From Pseudomonadota bacterium (lineage in GTDB: Bacteria > Desulfobacterota > Desulfovibrionia > Desulfovibrionales > Desulfovibrionaceae), in assembly GCA_023438245.1 (NCBI GenBank), contig JAEXRD010000113.1, positions 1-63,117 of the forward strand: 63,117 bases of DNA. The letters are read 5' to 3'. The position numbers were made by a program, and so were the translations under genes. Below are positions 56,588-63,117 of this stretch, piece by piece (position 1 is the first letter of the stretch; each line of letters opens with the position of its first letter). The notes under the pieces are model-generated. The model made no database searches. It had not been told where the DNA came from and saw only the letters and a list, made by a program, of their open reading frames with translations.

Positions 56588-57511
56588 ATGGTTCAGAAAG
56601 CTGAAAAAATCTGGATGGACGGCAAGCTGGTCAACTGGGATGAGGCCAACGTGCACATCCTGACCCACACCCTGCACTACGGCTGCGGCGTGTTCGAGGG
56701 CATCCGCGCCTACGAGGGGCCCGGCGGCAAGAGCGCCGTGTACCGTCTGGTTGAGCACATGCAGCGCCTCATCGATTCCGCCCACATCCTGGGCATGAAG
56801 GTTCCCTACAGCTGCGACGAGCTGGTGCAGGCCGTCATCGACACCCTCAAGGTGAACAAGATGAAGGCCGGCTACATCCGCCCGCTGGTGTTCATCGGCG
56901 ACGGCGTCATGGGCGTGCACCCCGGCACCAACCCCATCCGCGTGGCCATCGCCACCTGGCCCTGGGGCGCCTACCTGGGCGACGAGGCCCTGATCAAGGG
57001 CATCTCCATCAAGACCAGCACCTTCACCCGCCACCACGTCAACGTCATGATGACCAAGGCCAAGTGCTGCGGCAACTACGTCAACAGCGTGCTGGCCAAG
57101 ACAGAGGCCGTGGCCGACGGCTACCACGAGGCCCTCATGCTGGACACCCAGGGCTACGTGTCCGAGGCCACCGGCGAGAACATCTTCATCGTCAAGAAGG
57201 ACGTCATCAAGACCACGCCGCTGACCTCCATCCTGCCCGGCATCACCCGCGACAGCATCATGACACTGGCGCGCGACCTGGGCTACGAGGTGGTGGAGCA
57301 GCTGTTCACCCGCGACGAGCTGTACATCGCCGACGAGGCCTTCTTCAGCGGCACCGCCGCCGAGATCACGCCCATCCGCGCGGTGGACCGCCGCGAGATC
57401 GGCGCGGGCAAGGCCGGTCCCATCACCCAGCTGATCCAGAAGGAATACTTCAAGATCGTGAAGGGCGAGAACCCGGACTACGCCAACTGGCTGCACGAGT
57501 ACGCCATCTAG
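56588..57511 (+). CDS. ilvE: Branched-chain amino acid aminotransferase
   Basis: A 307-residue fold-type IV PLP enzyme that transaminates leucine, isoleucine and valine. HILTHTLHYGCGVFEGIRAY is the N-terminal block, and the PLP lysine is in MTKAKCCGNYVNSVLAKTEA-type context (about 155-170). GYVSEATGENIFIV and LPGITRDSIMTLARDLGYEV complete the family signature, with the C-terminal SGTAAEITPI loop. Start ATG behind AAAGGGAG. A GC-rich hairpin (57523-57549) separates it from dnaX. Confidence 0.95.
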   Translation: MVQKAEKIWMDGKLVNWDEANVHILTHTLHYGCGVFEGIRAYEGPGGKSAVYRLVEHMQRLIDSAHILGMKVPYSCDELVQAVIDTLKVNKMKAGYIRPLVFIGDGVMGVHPGTNPIRVAIATWPWGAYLGDEALIKGISIKTSTFTRHHVNVMMTKAKCCGNYVNSVLAKTEAVADGYHEALMLDTQGYVSEATGENIFIVKKDVIKTTPLTSILPGITRDSIMTLARDLGYEVVEQLFTRDELYIADEAFFSGTAAEITPIRAVDRREIGAGKAGPITQLIQKEYFKIVKGENPDYANWLHEYAI

Positions 57512-57584
57512 AGCATCCCGCCGGGAGGGGGCGTATCCCGTCCCCTCCCGAATCACCCCACAGTCAGCCCAGGAGCCCGCGAGC

Positions 57585-59339
57585 ATGGCCAGCCTCACCG
57601 CCAAGTACAGGCCCCGGCGCTTTGCCGACGTCGCCGGACAGGACGCGGTGAAGTCCATCCTTTCGCGCGCCGCGGCCACGGGCAAGATCGCCCCGGCCTA
57701 CATGTTCAGCGGCACGCGCGGCGTGGGCAAGACCACCATCGCCCGCATCTTCGCCAAGGCGCTGAACTGCGAGAAGGCCCCGGCCCCGGAGCCGTGCAAC
57801 GAGTGCGCGCTCTGCCGTCAAGCCAACGCTGGCAACGCCGTGGACATCATCGAGATCGACGCCGCCAGCCACGGCGGCGTGAATGATGTGCGCTCCCTCA
57901 AGGAAGACGTCGGCTACGCCCCGCTGGAGGGCCGCTACAAGGTCTTCATCATCGACGAAGCGCACATGCTCTCCACCGCTGCCTTCAACGCCCTGCTGAA
58001 GACGCTGGAGGAGCCGCCCGCCCGCGTCACCTTCATCCTGGCCAGCACCGAGGCCCACAAATTTCCGGCCACCATCCTCTCGCGCTGCCAGCACTACGTG
58101 TTCAAGATGCTGCCCCAGGACGGCCTCATGGCCCACCTGGAGAAGATCCTGGCCGCCGAGAGCATCGCCTACGAGCCCGGCGCGGTGCGCATCATCGCCC
58201 GGCGCGGCGCTGGCAGCGTGCGCGACTCCATCTCGCTCTTGGGCCAGGCCCTGGCCTACAGCGCGGGCGAGCTGAAGGAGGCCGAGGTGCGCGCCTGCCT
58301 TGGCCTGGCCGGGCAGGAGGTGTTCTTCGCGCTTATGGAGGCCATCGCCGGGCGCGACCTGCCGCTTCTGTCCCGCACGCTCAGGCAGGTGCTGGACCAG
58401 GGCCTGGACCTGGGCTTTTTCCTGCGCGAACTTTCGGCCTGCTGGCGCAACATGTTCCTGCTCAGGCAGGGCGGCGAGGCCATGGCCCCGGAGTTGGGCC
58501 TGCCCGCCGAGGAGACCGCCCTGTGGCTGGAATGGGCCGGGCGCTTCAGCCCCGCGCACATCCACGCCTGCTGGCAGATGACGCTGGACGGCCAGCAGCG
58601 CGTGACCAAGAGCCTGGAGCCCGCCCAGGCCCTCGAACTTTTGTTGCTCAATCTGGCCTGCCTGCCGGACCTGCTGCCGCTCACCGCCCTTTCCGGGACA
58701 GGGGCCGGAACGGGAGGCGGCGGCGGGGGAGCCAAGGGGGGGGGAACGCCTTCTTCGGCCTCGTCCGGAGGCATGAAGCCGACGCCTCCTGCTGCTCCGT
58801 CCACGCCGCCCGTGCGCCAGGCCGCGCCCGTTGCCGAACCGCTGGCCGAGGCCCCCAAGGCCGCGCCAGCCCCCGTTCCGACGCCGGAGCCGATAATCGA
58901 GGCGAAGCCGGAGCCGATAATCGAGGCGAAGCCGGAGCCGAAAATCGAAGCGAAGTCCGCCGCACCTGCCGCGCCCCGGCCCAGCGGCCCGCGCGACTGG
59001 CCGGGCTTCATGGAGTTCGTGGCGAGCAAGAACGGCAGCGGCGTGGTCACGGGCCTGTCCCAGGCCAGGGGCGAGGTCTGCGGCGACGAACTGGTGCTCA
59101 TCTGCCACAACGGCACGCACCTGGGCATGCTGGAGAACGGCGAGGGAGCCACGCGCCTGCGCAGGCTGGTGGCCGAGTACTTCGGGCCGGACATGGGCAT
59201 CTCCTTCACCTGCGGCGACACCCCCGCGCCCAAGACCCAGGGCGAGCTGGACCGCGAGATCCAGGCCCACCCGGCGGTGAAGAACGTCTGCCAGGCCTTC
59301 GAGGTCAAGGCCCCGCCCGTGGTCATGCCCAAGATGTAG
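57585..59339 (+). CDS. dnaX: DNA polymerase III subunits tau/gamma
   Basis: A 584-residue clamp-loader ATPase. Domain I has Walker A GTRGVGKTT (about 44-52), a zinc-binding set of cysteines (CNECALC), DEAHML and the sensor SRCQHYVFK. Domain III ends near residue 370. The linker (about 370-460) is rich in glycine, proline and alanine and includes three PEPIIEAK-type repeats. The C-terminal domain (about 465-584) would contact polymerase alpha. A run of nine Gs lies at codons 384-387; a one-base slip there leads to a TGA at 58774-58776 and a gamma-like product of about 396 residues. ATG behind AGGAG. ebfC and recR follow. Confidence 0.96.
   Translation: MASLTAKYRPRRFADVAGQDAVKSILSRAAATGKIAPAYMFSGTRGVGKTTIARIFAKALNCEKAPAPEPCNECALCRQANAGNAVDIIEIDAASHGGVNDVRSLKEDVGYAPLEGRYKVFIIDEAHMLSTAAFNALLKTLEEPPARVTFILASTEAHKFPATILSRCQHYVFKMLPQDGLMAHLEKILAAESIAYEPGAVRIIARRGAGSVRDSISLLGQALAYSAGELKEAEVRACLGLAGQEVFFALMEAIAGRDLPLLSRTLRQVLDQGLDLGFFLRELSACWRNMFLLRQGGEAMAPELGLPAEETALWLEWAGRFSPAHIHACWQMTLDGQQRVTKSLEPAQALELLLLNLACLPDLLPLTALSGTGAGTGGGGGGAKGGGTPSSASSGGMKPTPPAAPSTPPVRQAAPVAEPLAEAPKAAPAPVPTPEPIIEAKPEPIIEAKPEPKIEAKSAAPAAPRPSGPRDWPGFMEFVASKNGSGVVTGLSQARGEVCGDELVLICHNGTHLGMLENGEGATRLRRLVAEYFGPDMGISFTCGDTPAPKTQGELDREIQAHPAVKNVCQAFEVKAPPVVMPKM
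58736..58744 (+). other. Run of nine Gs in dnaX, possible slippage site
   Basis: Nine consecutive Gs lie in the linker just after clamp-loader domain III. In the zero frame they encode AAG-GGG-GGG-GGA. Loss of one G in the transcript, or a +1 ribosomal slip, gives ten new codons and then TGA (58774-58776). The -1 frame stays open. The position fits where other bacteria truncate DnaX to make gamma. Inference; no stimulatory structure was modelled. Confidence 0.45.
58884..58955 (+). repeat. Three 24-bp in-frame repeats in dnaX
   Basis: Three consecutive 24-bp units begin at 58884, 58908 and 58932. The first two are identical and the third has two changes. They encode PEPIIEAK, PEPIIEAK and PEPKIEAK in the flexible linker, and probably arose by slip-strand duplication. 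Confidence 0.92.
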
Positions 59340-59402
59340 AATTTTCGTCGCGCCCCCACATCGCCGGGGCGCCGCAACACATACGAACCGGAGGAACACG
59401 AC

Positions 59403-59714
59403 ATGCGCGGAATGCAGGACATGCTCCGTCAGGCCCAGATGATGCAGAAGAAAATGAGCACCTTGCAGGAGGATCTCAAGACCCGCGAGGTGGAGGCCAG
59501 CGCTGGCGGCGGCATGGTCACCGTGAAGATCACCGGCGGCATGGAAGTGCGCTCCGTGGTCATCGACAAGAGCGTGGTGGAGGCCGGGGACGTGGAGATG
59601 CTCCAGGATCTGGTGCTCACCGCCGTGGCCGACGCCGTGAAGAAGGCCAAGACCCTGGGCGAGGAGGAGATGGCCAAGATCACCGGGGGCATCAAGATCC
59701 CCGGCATGTTCTAG
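59403..59714 (+). CDS. ebfC: YbaB/EbfC nucleoid-associated protein
   Basis: A 103-residue small DNA-binding protein. QDMLRQAQMMQKKMSTLQED is the helical start, EVEASAGGGMVTVKITGGME the sheet, and the acidic-to-basic C-terminal helix DLVLTAVADAVKKAKTLGEE completes the family. It binds DNA as a tweezer-like dimer. ATG behind CGGAGGAA. It sits between dnaX and recR, a widely conserved order; recR begins one base after its stop. Confidence 0.95.
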   Translation: MRGMQDMLRQAQMMQKKMSTLQEDLKTREVEASAGGGMVTVKITGGMEVRSVVIDKSVVEAGDVEMLQDLVLTAVADAVKKAKTLGEEEMAKITGGIKIPGMF

Positions 59715-59715
59715 C

Positions 59716-60327
59716 ATGGTCAGCGACCGGCTCCCCGGCCCCCTGCGCGAGGTGGCCGAGCAGCTGGCCCGGCTGCCGGGCCTGGGGCCCAAGAGCGCCC
59801 TGCGCGCGGCCCTGGCCCTGCTCAAGATGCCCCGCGAGCAGGCCGAGGCCGTGGGCCGGGGCGTGCTGACCCTGCGCGAGCGGCTGTGCATGTGCCGCAC
59901 CTGCGCCAGCCTGGCCGAGAGCGACCCCTGCCCCATCTGCGCCGACCCTGGCCGCAACCGCGAGCAGCTCTGCCTTGTGGCGGAGTGGGACTCGCTCCTG
60001 GCGCTGGAGGAGATGGGCCTGTACCGCGGCACCTACCTGGTGCTGGGCGGCCTGCTCTCGCCCCTGGACGGCGTGGGGCCGCAGGCCCTGGAGTTCGACC
60101 TGCTGCGCAGCAGGCTGGGCGGGGGCGAGGTGCGCGAGCTGATCCTGGCCCTGGGGGCCACGCTGGACGCCGAGAACACCGCCTCGCACGTCAAGAACAT
60201 GGTGGCCCAGGGCTTTCCCGGCGTCTCCGTATCGCGCCTGGCCCAGGGCATCCCCATGGGCGCGGAGGTCAAGTACATGGACCGCGAGACCCTGCGCCAG
60301 TCGCTCATGCACCGGCAGTCGGTGTAG
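59716..60327 (+). CDS. recR: Recombination mediator RecR
   Basis: A 203-residue protein. The helix-hairpin-helix start (AEQLARLPGLGPKSALRAAL) binds DNA, C-R-T-C and C-P-I-C form the zinc finger (about 58-75), and the Toprim domain follows with VAEWDSLLALEEMG and VLGGLLSPLDGVGP. C-terminal YMDRETLRQSL is the Walker B-like tail. RecR works with RecO and RecF to load RecA at gaps. It starts one base after the ebfC stop. Confidence 0.97.
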   Translation: MVSDRLPGPLREVAEQLARLPGLGPKSALRAALALLKMPREQAEAVGRGVLTLRERLCMCRTCASLAESDPCPICADPGRNREQLCLVAEWDSLLALEEMGLYRGTYLVLGGLLSPLDGVGPQALEFDLLRSRLGGGEVRELILALGATLDAENTASHVKNMVAQGFPGVSVSRLAQGIPMGAEVKYMDRETLRQSLMHRQSV

Positions 60328-60356
60328 GCCCGGACCGCCGCAGCCCAAGGAAATCC

Positions 60357-62549
60357 ATGCCTGTCACCCTCAAGGCCGAGGTCCACGCCGTGGTCTACCA
60401 CAACCCGGACAACGGGTATGCGGTGGCCCGCGTGCGCGCCAAGGACGAGCCCGGCATGGTCACGGCCGTGGGCTGCCTGGGCCAGCTTCAGCCCGGCGAG
60501 TTCCTGGAGCTCTCCGGCGAGTGGAAGACCCACCCCAAGTTCGGGCGCCAGCTTGAGGTCGCAAGCTTCAAGCAGACCTACCCGGCCACGGAGCACGGGG
60601 TGGTGCGCTTTCTCAAAAGCTCGCTGAAGGGCGTGGGCGAGAAGACCGCCAAGGACCTGGTGGGCCGCTTCGGCGTGGCCGTGCTGGACCTGCTGGACAC
60701 CGACCCCGACCGCCTGCGCGAGGTCAAGGGCATCACCAAGAAGAAGCTGGAGGGCATCCTCGACTCCTGGCGCACCCAGCGCGAGGTGAAGAGCCTCATC
60801 GTGTTCCTGCACAGCCACGAGGTTCCGCCCACCTACGCCGCGCGCATCTTCAAGATCTTCGGGGCCGAGAGCGAGACCAGGCTGCGCGAGAACCCCTACG
60901 AGCTGGCCTACCTCATCCGCGGCATCGGCTTCCGCACCGCCGACGCCATGGCGCTCAAGCTCGGCTTCGCGCACGACGCGCCCCAGCGCATCGAGGCGGC
61001 CATCGGCTACGTGCTCATCAGCCAGGGCGAGCGCGGCGGGCACATGTTCTGCCCCAGTGAGCAGCTGCTGGTCGAGGCCGGGAAGCTCTTGGGCGTGGAC
61101 GACCCCGAGCGCCTGGAAGAGGGCCTGGACAGCCTTTCCGCCAAGAAGCGCGTGCACATCGAGGACCTGCCCGAGCAGAACATCCGCCAGGCCGTTTTCC
61201 TCATGAGCTCCTACCGGGCCGAGCGCGAGATCGGCCAGAGGCTGTTCGGGCTGGTGAGCCACCCCGCGCCGGTCAGCGAGTCCAAGGTGCGCGCCATCAT
61301 GCCCCAGATCGAGGCGGCGCTGGGCTTCGGCCTGTCCGAGGAGCAGCGCCTGGCGGTGCTGAACGCCTGCGTGCACAAGGTCTACATCATCACCGGCGGC
61401 CCCGGCACCGGCAAGACCACCATCACCAAGGCCATCGTGGCCGCGCTCACCGAGCTCAAGCTCAAGGTGAAGCTGGCCGCGCCCACGGGCCGGGCGGCCA
61501 AGCGCCTCTCCGAGGCCACGGGCGAGCTGGCCCAGACCCTGCACCGCATGCTCATGTACTCGCCGGAGGGCGGCTTCTACCACTGCGAGGACCAGAAGCT
61601 GCAAGCCGAGGTGCTGCTCATCGACGAGGTCAGCATGCTCGACGCCCAGCTGTTCCTGGCCGTGCTGCGGGCGCTGCCCGTCACCTGCCGCCTGGTGCTG
61701 GTGGGCGACGTGAACCAGCTGCCCAGCGTGGGGCCGGGCAACGTGCTGGGCGACCTCATCTCCAGCGCCAAGATCCCCACCGCCGTGCTCACGCACATTT
61801 TTCGCCAGGCCCAGGAAAGCTCCATCGTCACCAACGCCCACCGCATCAACGCGGGCAAGATGCCCGAGGACAGCCCCAAGCAGCCGCCCGAGGCCGATTT
61901 TTTCTGGGTGCCGCAGGAGGACCCCGCCCGCGTGCAGCAGCTCATCGCCGAGATGGTCTGCCAGCGCATCCCGGAACGCTATGGCCTGGACCCCCGGCGC
62001 GACATCCAGGTGCTCACGCCCATGCACAAGGGCGAGGTGGGCACCGCCGCGCTCAACGCCCTGCTGCAGGAGCGCCTGAACCCCTCGCGCGGAATCGAGC
62101 TCAAGCGCGGCTACGCCACCTTCCGCCCGGGCGACCGCGTGCTGCAGCTCAAGAACAACTACGACAAGGACATCTTCAACGGCGACCTGGGCTGGGTGCA
62201 GGAGGTGGATTCCGAGGCGGGCGCACTGTCCGTGGACTTCGAGGGCAACCTCGTGGCCTTCGACTCCACCGAGTTGGAGGACCTGACCCTGGCCTACGCC
62301 GTGAGCGTGCACAAGTCCCAGGGCTCGGAATATCCCGCCGTGGTCATCCCCGTGGTCACCCAGCACTACCTGCTCTTGATGCGCAACCTGCTCTACACCG
62401 CGCTCACCCGCGCGCGCAAACTGGCCGTGTTCATCGGCAGCGAAAAAGCCTTCCGCATGGGCCTGGCCAACGTCACCTCCGGCAGGCGCAACACCCACCT
62501 GTGCCACCGCCTGCGCCAGTTCTTCGCTTCCGGCGGACTGCTCATCTAG
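60357..62549 (+). CDS. recD2: RecD2-type ATP-dependent DNA helicase
   Basis: A 730-residue SF1B 5'-3' helicase. The N-terminal OB-like domain (about 1-90, EVHAVVYHNPDNGYAVARV) is followed by helix-hairpin-helix repeats (LKGVGEKTAKDLVGRFG) typical of RecD2, which works without RecBC. Walker A is GGPGTGKTTITKA, Walker B LIDEVSMLDAQLF, then GDVNQLPSVGPGNVL and HIFRQAQESSIV. The C-terminal SH3-like insertion and VSVHKSQGSEYPAVV close the motor. ATG at 60357. It is the last gene of the dnaX-ebfC-recR-recD2 run, 29 bp after recR. Confidence 0.95.
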   Translation: MPVTLKAEVHAVVYHNPDNGYAVARVRAKDEPGMVTAVGCLGQLQPGEFLELSGEWKTHPKFGRQLEVASFKQTYPATEHGVVRFLKSSLKGVGEKTAKDLVGRFGVAVLDLLDTDPDRLREVKGITKKKLEGILDSWRTQREVKSLIVFLHSHEVPPTYAARIFKIFGAESETRLRENPYELAYLIRGIGFRTADAMALKLGFAHDAPQRIEAAIGYVLISQGERGGHMFCPSEQLLVEAGKLLGVDDPERLEEGLDSLSAKKRVHIEDLPEQNIRQAVFLMSSYRAEREIGQRLFGLVSHPAPVSESKVRAIMPQIEAALGFGLSEEQRLAVLNACVHKVYIITGGPGTGKTTITKAIVAALTELKLKVKLAAPTGRAAKRLSEATGELAQTLHRMLMYSPEGGFYHCEDQKLQAEVLLIDEVSMLDAQLFLAVLRALPVTCRLVLVGDVNQLPSVGPGNVLGDLISSAKIPTAVLTHIFRQAQESSIVTNAHRINAGKMPEDSPKQPPEADFFWVPQEDPARVQQLIAEMVCQRIPERYGLDPRRDIQVLTPMHKGEVGTAALNALLQERLNPSRGIELKRGYATFRPGDRVLQLKNNYDKDIFNGDLGWVQEVDSEAGALSVDFEGNLVAFDSTELEDLTLAYAVSVHKSQGSEYPAVVIPVVTQHYLLLMRNLLYTALTRARKLAVFIGSEKAFRMGLANVTSGRRNTHLCHRLRQFFASGGLLI

Positions 62550-62659
62550 TACTTTTTCCTCATTCTCCCTTCCCATCCGCCAGCAAAATGCCTATGTTGC
62601 GTGAATGGGGCCTTCCCCCTTCGCCGCCCCTCACACCACGCACGCAAAGGAGTCGCGCC

Positions 62660-63117
62660 ATGCTGAGCAAGAAGATGGAAAAGGCCTTCAACGACCAGAT
62701 CAAGTGGGAATTCTACTCCGCCTACATGTACCTGTCCCTGGGCGCCTACTTTCAGGAAAAGGGCCTGCCCGGCTTCGCCAACTGGATGAACGTCCAGTTC
62801 CAGGAGGAGCAGTTCCACGCCATGAAAATGTACAACTACGTGCTGGAAAAGGGCGGCAAGATCCAGCTCCAGGCCATCGACGCGCCCCCGCACGCCTGGA
62901 AGTCGCCCCTGGAGGCCTTCCAGTTCGCGCTGACGCACGAGAACCACGTCACCAAGCGCATCAACGACCTGGTGGACCTGGCCCAGAAGGAAAAGGACCA
63001 CGCCTCGGCCATCTTCCTGCAGTGGTTCGTCACCGAGCAGGTCGAAGAAGAAGCCAGCTTCGGCGACACCGTGAACAAGCTCAAGCTCGTGGGCGACGGC
63101 GGCGGGCTGTTCATGCT
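62660..63117 (+). CDS. Ferritin (non-heme), 3' end outside window
   Basis: The first 152 residues of a ferritin that stores iron and quenches peroxide. The helix-A metal residue is the glutamate in WEFYSAYMYLSLG (E17), and E50 and H53 lie in QEEQFHAMKMY. Later ligands appear in FQFALTHENHVTKRI and FVTEQVEEEASF. These complete the ferroxidase centre of FtnA-like proteins. Start ATG behind AAAGGAG. The reading frame is open to the right edge of the window, so only a few C-terminal residues are missing. No Fur box was identified in the 110-bp gap upstream. Confidence 0.93.
   Translation, partial: MLSKKMEKAFNDQIKWEFYSAYMYLSLGAYFQEKGLPGFANWMNVQFQEEQFHAMKMYNYVLEKGGKIQLQAIDAPPHAWKSPLEAFQFALTHENHVTKRINDLVDLAQKEKDHASAIFLQWFVTEQVEEEASFGDTVNKLKLVGDGGGLFM

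Noticed and set aside
216..63117. Selenoproteins encoded in this window
   Set aside because: tRNA-Sec is present, but every gene that I recognised reaches its expected C terminus without an internal TGA, so none seems to use selenocysteine here.

Overview
The window is GC-rich, densely coded chromosomal DNA. It most likely comes from a sulfate-reducing bacterium of the Desulfovibrionales (Desulfovibrio-like). The signs are a cooS-cooC-cooA carbon monoxide dehydrogenase group of the Desulfovibrio type, a selenocysteine tRNA, a flavoredoxin-like protein, a glutaredoxin/ferredoxin-thioredoxin-reductase pair, and an ApgM-family protein directly behind homoserine dehydrogenase. There are no rRNA genes, CRISPR arrays, recognisable prophage or intact transposase genes. 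Two single genes (35893-36909 and 48872-49765) are clearly AT-richer than everything around them and look acquired.

Layout: 1-115 is a tandem array of 23-bp palindromic units. 216-1301 holds a MarR regulator and a flavoredoxin-like protein. 1298-3934 holds a degenerate GT-A glycosyltransferase divergent from a CgeB-type glycosyltransferase. 4016-6580 is a zinc-ribbon/SulP/STAS/cNMP-binding fusion, followed by a 145-nt near-perfect inverted repeat. 6735-11601 (minus) is trmL, rfbB, rfbD, a glycosyltransferase, tatD and a thioesterase. 11666-16102 (minus) has tRNA-Val, a YaiI-like gene, cooA, cooC, cooS and tRNA-Sec. 16304-25766 (plus) is ftsH, folP, cdaA, cdaR, glmM, galU and priA: protein quality control, folate, c-di-AMP synthesis, UDP-GlcNAc and UDP-glucose precursors, and replication restart. 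25842-30084 encodes exported or envelope proteins (OmpH/Skp, two SH3 proteins, an M48 protease) and a zinc-ribbon coiled-coil protein.

30169-33361 (minus) is an oligopeptide ABC ATPase pair, a quinone reductase-like flavoprotein and an HD protein. trmFO follows, then two paralogous RRM RNA-binding proteins with matching long leaders. 35893-37531 (minus) is glutaredoxin, FTR and the AT-rich YaaC-like gene. 37633-41947 (minus) is yhaM, tmk and an amino-acid ABC importer without its ATPase. 42122-47891 (plus) is surE followed by central glycolysis: fba, an NADP-type-looking gap, a GAF protein, an NAD-type gap and pgk. 47954-53952 (minus) is an amidohydrolase and the run alaC-hom-apgM-thioesterase-(AT-rich gene). 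54134-55852 is a cytosine deaminase and an MFS exporter. 56588-62549 is ilvE, then dnaX-ebfC-recR-recD2. The window ends inside a ferritin gene.

I found no obviously new multi-gene defence or biosynthetic system. The strongest less-expected signals are the duplicated leader in front of the two RRM genes, a run of nine Gs in the dnaX linker that could yield a gamma-like product, the GAF protein between two differently specialised GAPDHs, the SulP fusion, and the two lone AT-rich genes. All functional calls rest on reading the translated sequence and on remembered family motifs. No database search was run.
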